Assembly: GCF_000426625.1 (NCBI RefSeq)
Contig: NZ_KE384547.1
Location: forward strand, 914,986 to 978,985
DNA length: 64,000 bases
From: Psychrilyobacter atlanticus DSM 19335
GTDB taxonomy: Bacteria; Fusobacteriota; Fusobacteriia; Fusobacteriales; Fusobacteriaceae
Direction of reading: 5' to 3'
Part shown: positions 43,163-52,507 of the stretch, piece by piece
Layout: each line of letters begins with the position of its first letter
How positions within the stretch are numbered: position 1 is the first letter of the stretch
Position numbers and translations under genes: made by a program
The notes under the pieces: model-generated
Database searches by the model: none
Told to the model about the DNA's origin: nothing
What the model saw: the letters and a program-made list of their open reading frames with translations, nothing else

Positions 43163-44611
43163 ATGTTATACAAACATACAGCAACAGAGCTAAGCGCTAT
43201 GTTAAAAGCAAAAAAAATAACAACTGTAGAATTAATAAACGATATATTTGATAGGATTGAAAAAACAGAATCAAAACTTGGGAGTTTTACTCTGTTAAAA
43301 AAAGAAAGTGCTTTAGAAGAAGCGAAGAAAGTGGATGAAAAGATAGCTAGAGGGGAAGAATTATTACCATTAGAAGGTATTCCTATTGCCATAAAAGATA
43401 ATATGGTATCTAAGGGAGATCTGACAACATCAGCGTCTAAGATCCTTTCAAATTATGAAGGGATCTATGATGCTACTGTAGTAAAGAGGTTAAAAGATGC
43501 AGGAGCAATAATAATAGGTAAAACTAATATGGATGAATTTGCAATGGGATCTACTACAAAATCATCTTACATAAAAGAAAGTAAAAATCCTTGGGATTTA
43601 GAGAGAACTCCAGGTGGATCTTCAGGTGGATCAGCTTCATCAGTTGGGGGAGGGCAAGTACCATTATCACTAGGGTCAGATACAGGTGGAAGTATAAGAC
43701 AACCAGCTGCATTTTGTGGGTTAGTTGGATTGAAACCTACCTATGGAAGAGTATCTAGATATGGATTGATGGCTTTTGCTTCATCATTGGATCAAATAGG
43801 ACCAATGGGTAGAAGTGTAGAAGACGTGGCAGCTTTATTTAATGTAATCGGTGGATATGATGAAATGGATGCTACATCTATGGAATTAGAGATGCCTGAT
43901 TTTACAATGAATTTAGATGGTAATGTCAAAGGATTGAAGATAGGAATACCTAAGGAATACTTTATAGATGGATTAAACCCTGAGATAAAGAAGGTAACTG
44001 AAGAAGCTATTGAAAACTTTAGAAAATTAGGAGCAGAGATAGTACCGATCAGCTTACCTAATACAGAATTTGCTCCAGCAACTTATTATATAATTGCACC
44101 AGCAGAAGCTAGTTCAAACTTAGCTCGTTTTGACGGGGTAAGATATGGATATAGAGCCAGTAGTTATGATGGGATAGAAGATATGTACATCAAAACTAGA
44201 AGTGAAGGATTTGGTCCTGAAGTAAAGAGAAGGATTATGATAGGAACTTATGTACTTAGCGCTGGATATTATGATGCTTATTACAAAAAGGCTCAAAAAG
44301 TAAGAAGGCTCATTAAAAATGATTTTGAAAAGGCATTTAATGAGGTAGATGTAATTTTAACTCCTGCTACTCCTGGAACTTCTTTTAAATTAACGGATAA
44401 GAAAACACCTGTAGAGTTATATTTAGAGGATATATTCACAATTCCGGCAAACCTTTCTGGAATCCCAGGACTCGTTATTCCAGCAGGAAAGGTAGATAAC
44501 CTTCCAGTAGGGGTACAGCTATTAGGAAAAGCCTTTGATGAGGCAACTATACTAAAAGCTGGAGATGCTTATGAAAAAGCATACACAAAAATGGAGATAC
44601 CAGAGCTGTAA
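43163..44611 (+). CDS. gatA: Asp/Glu-tRNA amidotransferase subunit A (glutaminase)
   Basis: GatA releases ammonia from glutamine for the amidation. The 482-residue amidase has the catalytic Lys in IPIAIKDNM (~73-81), the Ser-rich signature GGSSGGSASSVGGGQVPLSLGSDTGGSIRQPA (Ser-cisSer-Lys triad) and GLKPTYGRVSRYGL. Length is standard. AAGGAGGAG precedes the ATG. It is followed by gatB after 88 bases; a weak promoter may lie in the 104-base gap upstream, giving gatAB independence from the glycan cassette. Confidence 0.97.
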   Translation: MLYKHTATELSAMLKAKKITTVELINDIFDRIEKTESKLGSFTLLKKESALEEAKKVDEKIARGEELLPLEGIPIAIKDNMVSKGDLTTSASKILSNYEGIYDATVVKRLKDAGAIIIGKTNMDEFAMGSTTKSSYIKESKNPWDLERTPGGSSGGSASSVGGGQVPLSLGSDTGGSIRQPAAFCGLVGLKPTYGRVSRYGLMAFASSLDQIGPMGRSVEDVAALFNVIGGYDEMDATSMELEMPDFTMNLDGNVKGLKIGIPKEYFIDGLNPEIKKVTEEAIENFRKLGAEIVPISLPNTEFAPATYYIIAPAEASSNLARFDGVRYGYRASSYDGIEDMYIKTRSEGFGPEVKRRIMIGTYVLSAGYYDAYYKKAQKVRRLIKNDFEKAFNEVDVILTPATPGTSFKLTDKKTPVELYLEDIFTIPANLSGIPGLVIPAGKVDNLPVGVQLLGKAFDEATILKAGDAYEKAYTKMEIPEL

Positions 44612-44699
44612 ACCACTCTTACTTTTTATAATTAATCCCCTAAGGGAAATTCTGATAAGTGTAGATGGTAATAAAAAATAATAAAGAAGGAGAATATAT

Positions 44700-46145
44700 A
44701 TGGCTAGAGAATGGGAATCAGTAATTGGACTAGAGATACATTGCCAATTAGATACAAAAACAAAAGTATGGTGTGGATGTAGTAGTGACTACGATAACTC
44801 ACCAGAAAATACACATACATGTCCAATATGTTTGGGACATCCTGGAGCACTACCAAAACTTAATAAAAAAGTGTTAGATTACGCAATCAAAGCAGGATTT
44901 GCATTAAATTGCGATATAAATAAAGAAAGTAAATTTGATAGAAAAAACTATTTCTATCCAGATACTCCTAAAAACTACCAAATAACTCAATTTGATCATC
45001 CATATGCTGAAGGTGGGCACATAGATATTAAATTATCTAATGGAGACGATAAGAGAATAGGAGTTACTAGAATCCATATAGAAGAAGATGCAGGAAAATC
45101 TATCCATGCAGGGGAAGAATCTTTTATAAACTTTAACAGAGCATCTATGCCTCTTATAGAGATTGTATCTGAACCAGATATGAGAAATTCAGAGGAAGCA
45201 TACCGATATTTAAACTTGGTAAAAGATGCGTTGAAGTACACAAAAATTTCAGATGTTTCTATGGAATTAGGATCTCTTAGATGTGATGCTAACATATCTG
45301 TAATGCAGAAAGGAGCCAAAGAATTTGGTACAAGGGTAGAGGTAAAAAACCTGAACTCATTTAAAGGTGTAGCCCGTGCTATCGACTATGAGATCAGTAG
45401 ACAAATAGAAGAAATAGAAAATGGTGGAGAAATCAACCAAGAAACTAGATTATGGGATGAAGAATCACAAGTAACTAGAGTGATGAGAAGTAAGGAAGAA
45501 GCTATGGACTATAGATTTTTCCCTGAACCAGACCTAGTAAGAATAGTAATCACAGATGAACAATTAGAAAGATTAGAAGGGGAAATGCCAGAATCTAAAA
45601 TAGCTAAGATAGCAAGGTTTGTAACTGATTATAAGATCAGTGAAAATGATGCTGAGACACTATCTAATAGTATTGAATTAGCTGATTACTTTGAAAAAAC
45701 GGTAGCTTCTTCTAACAATTCTAAACTTAGTTGTAACTGGATCTTAACAGAGGTACTTAGAGTTTTAAAAGATAATAATAAAACTATTGAGGAATTTTCT
45801 ATCAATTCAGAGGAACTAGGAGAGATAATAAAATTAATCGATAAGGGAGCTATATCAAGTAAGATAGCTAAAAAATTATTTGAGATTAAATTAAATGATG
45901 AAAGATCTCCTATAAAAATAGTAGAAGATGAAAAAATGGCACAGGTAGCTGATACTTCTGAAATTGAAAAGATGGTAGTAGAAGTAGTAGCAAATAATCC
46001 TAAATTAGTAGAAGATTATAAAGTGGCTGATGAAGGAAGAAAACCAAGGGTTATAAAAGGACTTATGGGGCAAGTAATGAAAGCATCTAAAGGAAAAGCA
46101 AATCCTAAGATGGTTATGGATATATTAACAGAAAAATTATCATAA
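44700..46145 (+). CDS. gatB: Asp/Glu-tRNA amidotransferase subunit B
   Basis: GatB phosphorylates and amidates the misacylated tRNA. The 481 residues have EWESVIGLEIHCQLDTKTKVWCGC (~3-26), the Cys set of the zinc site (WCGCSSDY and HTCPICLGHPGALP), the kinase core KNYQITQFDHPYAEGG and the C-terminal YqeY-like tail domain (KGLMGQVMKASKGKANPKMVMDILTEKL). AAGGAGA precedes the ATG. Presence of GatCAB implies indirect synthesis of Gln-tRNA and/or Asn-tRNA. Confidence 0.97.
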   Translation: MAREWESVIGLEIHCQLDTKTKVWCGCSSDYDNSPENTHTCPICLGHPGALPKLNKKVLDYAIKAGFALNCDINKESKFDRKNYFYPDTPKNYQITQFDHPYAEGGHIDIKLSNGDDKRIGVTRIHIEEDAGKSIHAGEESFINFNRASMPLIEIVSEPDMRNSEEAYRYLNLVKDALKYTKISDVSMELGSLRCDANISVMQKGAKEFGTRVEVKNLNSFKGVARAIDYEISRQIEEIENGGEINQETRLWDEESQVTRVMRSKEEAMDYRFFPEPDLVRIVITDEQLERLEGEMPESKIAKIARFVTDYKISENDAETLSNSIELADYFEKTVASSNNSKLSCNWILTEVLRVLKDNNKTIEEFSINSEELGEIIKLIDKGAISSKIAKKLFEIKLNDERSPIKIVEDEKMAQVADTSEIEKMVVEVVANNPKLVEDYKVADEGRKPRVIKGLMGQVMKASKGKANPKMVMDILTEKLS

Positions 46146-46146
46146 A

Positions 46147-46172
46147 AAAAAGAGCGGTATTTCGCTCTTTTT
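46147..46172 (+). terminator. intrinsic terminator of gatB
   Basis: AAAGAGCG-GTATTT-CGCTCTTT stem, continuing into a T run. The PBP gene begins 27 bases later, so the PBP-priA-def genes need read-through or a promoter within this short gap. Confidence 0.87.
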
Positions 46173-46198
46173 ATGATATAAACAAAAGGAGTGTATAG

Positions 46199-48313
46199 GT
46201 GGAAAATAAAAGGAAGATAATAAGAATAATAAATCTACTTATAATTTTTCTGATAATATTATTCTTTTTACTCGATAAGATTACTGTTGCAGTGTCTTTA
46301 CTTATAATTTTTTTATTCGGAAATACAGTTAGATTAGTCCTCAAAAGATCCAAAGGTATGGAACTATTTAATCAGAGAACATATTTATTTTCCTTTGTCA
46401 TGATACTTTTTTTTGGTATTTTAGGTTTGAGATTAGTTCAAGTCCAACTGTTGAAACATGAAAAGTTTACAGATTTAGCAAAGCAGCAAAGTTATGGTAA
46501 ATACTATCTCAATGGTAAAAGGGGAAAGATACTAGATTCTACAGGAAGGGAGTTAGCCTATGATGTAGATGTCTATAAAGTTATAATAGATCCAAAAAGA
46601 TTTTACAAACTAAAAGAAAAAGATGAAATAGTAGGGGAACTAAAAAAAATACAGCCCTTTACTGTGAAAAATTTTAAAACTAAACTGAAAGACAGTTATA
46701 GTAAAAATAAAAGATATATAAAGATAATGAATAAGGTCAATGAGGTTGAAAAGAATAAAATTGACGAAATATTATCTAAATATAAGATCAAAGCTAATGA
46801 AATATATTTTGAACATTCAACTCAAAGAAAATATTTTTCTTATAATGAATTAGCACCGATAGTTGGATTTATGGGAGCTTATTCAGGGAAAGAGAGGAGA
46901 AAATTAGGAGCTTATGGGGTCGAAAGATACTATGACAAGTATTTAAAAAGTAATAAAATAGAAAAAAATGGGTATTATACTAATTTTAGAAACTTACTCC
47001 TCCCAACAGAGAAAAAAAATAATGATTTTTTAGAAAAAGATGGAAATAATGTACAGTTGACTATAGATTATTATATCCAATATATTTTAGATGATGAGAT
47101 GCAAAAACAATTCAAAAAGGTAACTCCTAAATCAGCTGTAGGGATAATAATGGAACCTAATAGCGGGAAAATATTGGCTATGTCTAGTTATCCGAGAGCA
47201 AAGAATATAGCATACTTAAATAATAGAGCTATAAGATCGCAATATGAGATGGGGTCGATATTTAAACCTGTAATCATGGCTGCAGCATATGAGGAAGGGG
47301 TAATAAACGATAATACTAGACTTGATAATCCAAATGGGTATATTATGAGGTATGGTCATAAAATAAGAGATAGTGATTCCCATGGGGTAGGACAAATAAG
47401 TCCCCAGACAGTTATGAGAGTATCTAGTAATGTAGGGATGTCACTGATCTCAGAAAAGTTTGATTCGCCGACATTCGAAAAATATCTAAAGGAATTTAAC
47501 CTGTATGAGAGAACAGGAATAGATACATTTGGAGAATTGGCTCCAAGACAACTTCCTTATAAAAGATGGGATGGGATGAAAAAATATACTATGTCCTATG
47601 GTCAGGGGATAGCTATAACGCCTCTTCAAATGATTGCAGCTTTATCTACCACTGTAAATGGTGGAATATATTATGAGCCTTACTTGGTAGAAAACATAAA
47701 AACTCCTGGAGGAGTGACAATCAAAAGAAATATCCCTAACCCTGAAAGGCGGGTTATTTCTGAAAAAACTTCTAAAAAGATAAGGGAGATGCTCAAGGAA
47801 ACGGTGGAAAAAGGTACTGGTAGAAATGGTGGAATATCTGGATATTCTATTGGAGGAAAGACAGGGACAGCGCAGATAAGTGGTCGAGGAGGATATCTCA
47901 AACATGAGTATATGTCTTCATTTATGGGAATATTTCCAGCAGAAAATCCTAAATATATAATGCTGATTATGTTTGAAAAACCCAATGCAGAGAGTTACTG
48001 GAGAAAATTTGGTGCCTGGGTAGCTGCTCCAGTATTTAAGGATACCTTGGATAGAATATTGAAATATAAGGGGATAACTCCTGAAAATGTAGATATTTTA
48101 AAAGAGGGAAACTATACAAATACCCTATCTGAAAATTTAGATTTGGATATATTGCCGGATTTTAAAGGTACTGGTGTGAGGTTAGCCTTAATGATAGCCA
48201 ATAAATATGGGATTGAGATAGTAATTGATGGTAAAGGGCAGGTAGTGCAGCAAGATCCTAAAGCAGGAACAAAGATTGAAGATGTAAAAAAAATAAAGAT
48301 AAAATTAAGGTAG
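46199..48313 (+). CDS. class B penicillin-binding protein with C-terminal PASTA domain (FtsI/SpoVD-like)
   Basis: A transpeptidase that crosslinks peptidoglycan. It has two hydrophobic segments (~12-44 and ~60-85), then the pedestal domain (~95-270) and transpeptidase motifs: SxxK in MGSIFKPV (~351-356), SxN in RVSSNVG (~402-408), and KTG in IGGKTGTAQ (~554). A single PASTA repeat closes the 704-residue protein (~650-704, LPDFKGTGVRLALMIANKYGIEIVIDGKG...). PASTA domains are common in Gram-positive PBPs and rarer in diderms. GTG start, 7 bases after AAAGGAGTG. In other bacteria this gene follows ftsL; here the ftsL-like gene is 10 kb away, so whether it is the septal or another class B enzyme is not certain. 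Confidence 0.92.
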   Translation: MENKRKIIRIINLLIIFLIILFFLLDKITVAVSLLIIFLFGNTVRLVLKRSKGMELFNQRTYLFSFVMILFFGILGLRLVQVQLLKHEKFTDLAKQQSYGKYYLNGKRGKILDSTGRELAYDVDVYKVIIDPKRFYKLKEKDEIVGELKKIQPFTVKNFKTKLKDSYSKNKRYIKIMNKVNEVEKNKIDEILSKYKIKANEIYFEHSTQRKYFSYNELAPIVGFMGAYSGKERRKLGAYGVERYYDKYLKSNKIEKNGYYTNFRNLLLPTEKKNNDFLEKDGNNVQLTIDYYIQYILDDEMQKQFKKVTPKSAVGIIMEPNSGKILAMSSYPRAKNIAYLNNRAIRSQYEMGSIFKPVIMAAAYEEGVINDNTRLDNPNGYIMRYGHKIRDSDSHGVGQISPQTVMRVSSNVGMSLISEKFDSPTFEKYLKEFNLYERTGIDTFGELAPRQLPYKRWDGMKKYTMSYGQGIAITPLQMIAALSTTVNGGIYYEPYLVENIKTPGGVTIKRNIPNPERRVISEKTSKKIREMLKETVEKGTGRNGGISGYSIGGKTGTAQISGRGGYLKHEYMSSFMGIFPAENPKYIMLIMFEKPNAESYWRKFGAWVAAPVFKDTLDRILKYKGITPENVDILKEGNYTNTLSENLDLDILPDFKGTGVRLALMIANKYGIEIVIDGKGQVVQQDPKAGTKIEDVKKIKIKLR

Positions 48314-48320
48314 TGATATT

Positions 48321-50462
48321 ATGAACTGTGTACTGTATGTAGAGGGAGTAGAAAATGGTTTTTACACCTACTCAGATAGAGAAAAAAAATATAAGGTTGG
48401 AGACCATGTTTGGATTAATTTCAGGAGAACTAAGAAAGTTGGGGTAGTTCTATGTGAAGACAGTTCGAGTGATCATGAGTTTAAAATAAGTGAAATTTTA
48501 GGCCAGGTGGAGGAACAGGTATCCTATTCGAAAGAGTTGATAGCTCTTTTTCTATGGATAAAAAATTATTATCTCTGTAATTTTGGGGATATTATAGGAG
48601 TATCAAGACCTAAAAATATAAAAATTTCATATAGCAAAAGAATTGTTTTCAATAAATCTATTATACCTATGGATGAAAATGAAAGGGAATTTATCGAGTA
48701 TATCACTAAAAAACAGACAGCTGCTAAAACTACAATGGTACAAAAATTTGGTAAAAAACTACTGGATAAGTTTATAAAATCCAAAGTTGTATTAGAAAAT
48801 AATACAATTAAAGAAAATAAGTATTTAAAAAATAAAGAAAATAGTATAAAATATAGATACAATAGAAAAAAATCACACCTGACTGCGGAGCAGGCAGAGG
48901 TAAAAAATAAAATACTAGAAGGTACTAAAAAATATTATCTTTTAAAAGGGATAACTGGTTCAGGGAAAACAGAGATATATATCGAACTTGTAAAGGATGC
49001 ATTGGAGAAAGAGGGAGGAGCTATATTCTTAGTTCCAGAGATCTCTCTTACACCTCAAATGATAGACCGATTTAAAAAAGAATTCGATGAAATTGCGATT
49101 TTACACAGTAGACTAACAGCAAAGGACAGAGCCACTGAATGGAAAGATATTTATTCTGGTAAAAAAAGAGTTGTGTTAGGTGTGCGATCTGCAATATTTG
49201 CCCCTGTAAAAGATCTTAAATACATCATAATTGATGAGGAACATGAGGGTACCTATAAGCAGGATAGTAATCCTAGATACAATGCAAAATATGTGGCTAT
49301 AAAAAGAGCTGAGATAGAGGGTGCCAAGGTGCTTTTAGGATCAGCTACACCATCTATAGAATCTTATTATCATGCCACCCAGGGAGTATTTCAATTATTG
49401 GAATTGAAAAAAAGATATGGGGAAGCAATCGAACCAAATATGAAATTAGTGGACATGAAGGGCGAAAAAAATGATTTTTTTAGTGAAGATCTAATAGATC
49501 ATATGGGAGCAAGGCTGAGAAAAAATGAGCAGATAATGCTTCTCTTGAATAGAAAGGGGTATTCGACCTTTGTTCAATGCCATGAATGTGGGCATATAGA
49601 GACCTGTCCTCATTGCTCTATTTCACTTAGTTATTATAAAAAAGATGGCCTTTATAAGTGTAATTATTGTGAATATACTAAAAAATATTCCAATACTTGC
49701 AGTAATTGTAGGGAAAAATCACTGGAATTTTCAGGGAAAGGTACCGAGAGGGTAGAATCGGAGTTAAATGAACTCTTTGATCTTCCTATTTTACGTGTAG
49801 ATTCAGAAACCACCAAGACGAGAGATTCACATAACAGAATATATTCTGATTTTTTAAATAAAAAATACAATATAATGGTAGGAACACAGATGATATCTAA
49901 AGGATTTCATTTTCCAGAGGTAACTCTTGTAGGAATAATAAATTCTGATAGTATATTAAATTTTCCAGATTTTAGAGCTGGAGAAAAGACTTTTCAACTG
50001 GTTAGTCAGGCAGCAGGCCGGGCAGGGCGAGCCGAAAAAAAAGGTGAAGTTATAGTCCAGACATATCAACCTGATAACTACGTAATTCAAAAGATTATAA
50101 ATAATGATTACCAGGGATTTTATGAAGAGGAAATAGAGAATAGAAAGATTCTTAGCTACCCTCCGTTTTCTCGGATAATAAATGTTATTATATCCTCAAA
50201 AGAAGAGGATGGATTGGAAGAATACAGTAATAAGTTCTATAAGGAAATACAAAAGGATACTTTAGAGATGTATGGACCTATGGCTCCTCCAATCTACAAG
50301 ATGGGTGGAAATTATAGGAGTCAGATATTTATAAAGGGAAGCCGTCACGAGATAAATAAATTAAAGGGAAATATAGCAGAAACTGTGCTAAAATTTAAAA
50401 ACAACGATAAAAAAAACAAATACAGGATAATAGTGGATGTAGATCCGATAAATTTAATGTAA
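48321..50462 (+). CDS. priA: primosomal helicase PriA
   Basis: PriA restarts stalled replication forks by unwinding DNA and loading the replicative helicase. The 713-residue protein has an N-terminal 3'-OH binding domain, Walker A GITGSGKTEI (~209-218), DEEH in IIIDEEHEGTY (~302-312), GSATPS (~336), and the zinc-binding Cys set CHECGH...CPHC...CNYC...CSNC (~425-470), then motifs V-VI (GTQMISKGFHFP, QAAGRAGRAEKKGEV). It is followed by deformylase genes, the priA-def-fmt order found in many Firmicutes. Confidence 0.95.
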   Translation: MNCVLYVEGVENGFYTYSDREKKYKVGDHVWINFRRTKKVGVVLCEDSSSDHEFKISEILGQVEEQVSYSKELIALFLWIKNYYLCNFGDIIGVSRPKNIKISYSKRIVFNKSIIPMDENEREFIEYITKKQTAAKTTMVQKFGKKLLDKFIKSKVVLENNTIKENKYLKNKENSIKYRYNRKKSHLTAEQAEVKNKILEGTKKYYLLKGITGSGKTEIYIELVKDALEKEGGAIFLVPEISLTPQMIDRFKKEFDEIAILHSRLTAKDRATEWKDIYSGKKRVVLGVRSAIFAPVKDLKYIIIDEEHEGTYKQDSNPRYNAKYVAIKRAEIEGAKVLLGSATPSIESYYHATQGVFQLLELKKRYGEAIEPNMKLVDMKGEKNDFFSEDLIDHMGARLRKNEQIMLLLNRKGYSTFVQCHECGHIETCPHCSISLSYYKKDGLYKCNYCEYTKKYSNTCSNCREKSLEFSGKGTERVESELNELFDLPILRVDSETTKTRDSHNRIYSDFLNKKYNIMVGTQMISKGFHFPEVTLVGIINSDSILNFPDFRAGEKTFQLVSQAAGRAGRAEKKGEVIVQTYQPDNYVIQKIINNDYQGFYEEEIENRKILSYPPFSRIINVIISSKEEDGLEEYSNKFYKEIQKDTLEMYGPMAPPIYKMGGNYRSQIFIKGSRHEINKLKGNIAETVLKFKNNDKKNKYRIIVDVDPINLM

Positions 50463-50472
50463 GAGGTGGAAA

Positions 50473-50985
50473 ATGATTTACGAAATAAGAACATATGGAG
50501 ATCCAGTACTTAGGGATAAAAACAAAAATGTAGAAGAAATTGATGATGACATCAGAGAAATATTGGACGGTATGGTAGAAACTATGAGGGACATAAGCGG
50601 GATAGGATTAGCTGCTCCCCAGGTAGGGATCAACCTTAGAATGTTTGTAGTAGAAGCAGAGGAAGGAGTAGTTAAAAAAGTAATAAATCCTGAATTTTTA
50701 GAATACTCTAAACATTGTGTAGACCACGAGGAAGGCTGCCTTAGTGTTCCTGGAATACATAAGAAGGTAAAGAGACCAGAAAGTTTAAAAGTAAGATATT
50801 TAAATGAAAATAGTGAAAGTGTAGAAGAGGAATTAGATGAGCTTTGGGCTCGTGCATTCCAACATGAAAACGATCATTTAGAGGGGATTTTATTTGTGGA
50901 TAAGATAGCACCTGTAGCTAAAAGATTGGTAAGTAAAAAATTATTGAGCATGAAAAAAGAAACGTTGAAAAAATTAGGAAAATAA
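50473..50985 (+). CDS. def: peptide deformylase, copy 1
   Basis: Deformylase removes the formyl group from nascent proteins. All three metal-site motifs are intact: GIGLAAPQ (~40-47), EEGCLSVPG (~88-96) and HENDH (~131-135). ATG start after GAGGTGG. 170 residues. A second gene of identical length follows at an exact 535-bp offset with no indels, making a clean tandem duplication; the last 118 bases are identical in the two copies. Confidence 0.95.
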   Translation: MIYEIRTYGDPVLRDKNKNVEEIDDDIREILDGMVETMRDISGIGLAAPQVGINLRMFVVEAEEGVVKKVINPEFLEYSKHCVDHEEGCLSVPGIHKKVKRPESLKVRYLNENSESVEEELDELWARAFQHENDHLEGILFVDKIAPVAKRLVSKKLLSMKKETLKKLGK

Positions 50986-51007
50986 AGGGTTACAGAAGGA
51001 GATATAG

Positions 51008-51520
51008 TTGATATACGAGATAAAAACATATGGAGATTCTGCTTTAAGAGGTGAAAATAAAAATATAGAAGAAGTAGATGATAGCATAAAGGAAATTTTA
51101 GATAGTATGGTAGAAACTATGAGAAATATAAATGGTGTAGGGTTAGCAGCTCCTCAAGTAGGAATTAATCTTAAAATGTTTGTTATGGAAGCGGAAGAAG
51201 GGATAATAAGAAAAATAATAAATCCTGAATTTATTCAATATTCTGAAATACAAATTGATCATGAGGAAGGCTGTCTAAGTGTACCAGGAATTTATAAAAA
51301 AGTGAAAAGACCAGAAAGTTTAAAAGTAAGATATTTAAATGAAAATGGTGAAAGTATAGAAGAGGAGCTAGGTGAATCGTGGGCTCGTGTATTCCAACAT
51401 GAAAGCGATCATTTAGAGGGGATTTTATTTGTGGATAAGATAGCACCTGTAGCTAAAAGATTGGTAAGTAAAAAATTATTGAGCATGAAAAAAGAAACGT
51501 TGAAAAAATTAGGAAAATAA
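51008..51520 (+). CDS. def: peptide deformylase, copy 2 (tandem paralogue)
   Basis: Same length and motifs as copy 1 (GVGLAAPQ, EEGCLSVPG, HESDH), so it should be active. It starts with TTG after AGAAGGAGATATA; the same binding site with a TTG recurs before fmt, showing that the duplicated unit included its leader. Differences from copy 1 are spread over the first ~130 codons and stop abruptly; from the HExDH motif to past the stop codon the copies are identical, which suggests recent gene conversion. It is not a pseudogene: no stop or frameshift, and conservative changes predominate. Confidence 0.93.
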   Translation: MIYEIKTYGDSALRGENKNIEEVDDSIKEILDSMVETMRNINGVGLAAPQVGINLKMFVMEAEEGIIRKIINPEFIQYSEIQIDHEEGCLSVPGIYKKVKRPESLKVRYLNENGESIEEELGESWARVFQHESDHLEGILFVDKIAPVAKRLVSKKLLSMKKETLKKLGK

Positions 51521-51543
51521 AGGATCATAGAAGGAGATATAAT

Positions 51544-52497
51544 TTGAGAATATTATTTATGGGAACACCTGAATTTGCATTAAATTCACTTAAAACACTA
51601 GATGAAAATCATGATGTTATTGGGATTTTTACTAAGATAGATAAACCTAATAGCAGAGGAAAAAAAATAAAGTTTAACCCGATTAAACAATATGGATTAG
51701 ATAATGAGATAACTGTATATCAGCCTAATTCAGTAAAGACAAAGGAAACAATAGAATTAGTAAAAGAATTAAATCCAGATCTTATCGTAGTGGTAGCTTA
51801 TGGTAAGATATTACCGCAGGAATTGATAGATATCCCTAAAAAAGGAATAATTAATGTTCACTCATCCCTTTTGCCTAAATATAGAGGGGCTGCTCCAATC
51901 CATGCTGCCATAATAAATGGTGAGAAAGAAAGTGGAGTTACTATAATGGATATAGTACAAGAATTGGATGCCGGGGATATAATATTACAGGCTAAAACAC
52001 CGATAGATGAAATGGATACATTAGAGGACCTACACGACAGATTAGCTGTAATAGGAAGCGAAGCGTTGTTGAAGGCTGTAAACATGATAGAAAGCGGAGT
52101 AGCTACTAGAACTCCTCAGGATGAAACAAAGGTAACTTTTGTTAAACCTATAAAAAAAGAGGAATGTGAGATACATTGGGATCATTCTATGGAAAGAATA
52201 TATAATTTTATAAGGGGATTAAACCCGTTTCCATCAGCATATTCATTCTGTAATGAAAAATTATACAAGATCTATTTTGTAGAAAAATATGACAGAGTTT
52301 ATGATGGTGAACTTGGAGAAGTAGTGGACCTGGTTAAAGGAAAGGGTCCGGTTATAAAGGTATTAGATGGAAGTTTAATAATAACCAGTATAAAACCTGA
52401 AAATAAAAGGAAAATGACTGGAGCAGACTTAGTAAATGGAAACTATATAAAAATGGGGGAAAAATTTAGTATAGGCAGTAAAGTAATTCAATTATAG
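51544..52497 (+). CDS. fmt: methionyl-tRNA formyltransferase
   Basis: Fmt formylates initiator Met-tRNA, the counterpart of deformylase. The 317-residue protein has RILFMGTPEFAL (~2-13), the folate/active-site blocks NVHSSLLPKYRGAAPIHAAIINGE (~105-128, with the SLLPKYRG motif) and MDIVQELDAGDI (~136-147), and the C-terminal OB-like domain. TTG start with the duplicated AGAAGGAGATATA leader. Position directly after def is the conserved order. Confidence 0.96.
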   Translation: MRILFMGTPEFALNSLKTLDENHDVIGIFTKIDKPNSRGKKIKFNPIKQYGLDNEITVYQPNSVKTKETIELVKELNPDLIVVVAYGKILPQELIDIPKKGIINVHSSLLPKYRGAAPIHAAIINGEKESGVTIMDIVQELDAGDIILQAKTPIDEMDTLEDLHDRLAVIGSEALLKAVNMIESGVATRTPQDETKVTFVKPIKKEECEIHWDHSMERIYNFIRGLNPFPSAYSFCNEKLYKIYFVEKYDRVYDGELGEVVDLVKGKGPVIKVLDGSLIITSIKPENKRKMTGADLVNGNYIKMGEKFSIGSKVIQL

Positions 52498-52507
52498 GGG
52501 GAAACAA

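Larger units (their letters stand above)
50473..51543 (+). repeat. tandem duplication, 535-bp unit (def plus leader)
   Basis: Unit 1 spans 50473-51007 and unit 2 spans 51008-51543 (one extra base before fmt). The offset is constant at 535 bp. Identity is complete over 118 bp (50871-50988 versus 51406-51523), and the leader AGAAGGAGATATA is shared after both copies. Confidence 0.92.

Noticed and set aside
44630-44660. CCCTAAGGG-containing palindrome between gatA and gatB as a terminator
   Set aside because: Very short stem, no T-run, and the two genes are expected to be co-transcribed.
50986-51007. Second deformylase as a pseudogene
   Set aside because: The frame is intact with all three metal motifs and a good leader.
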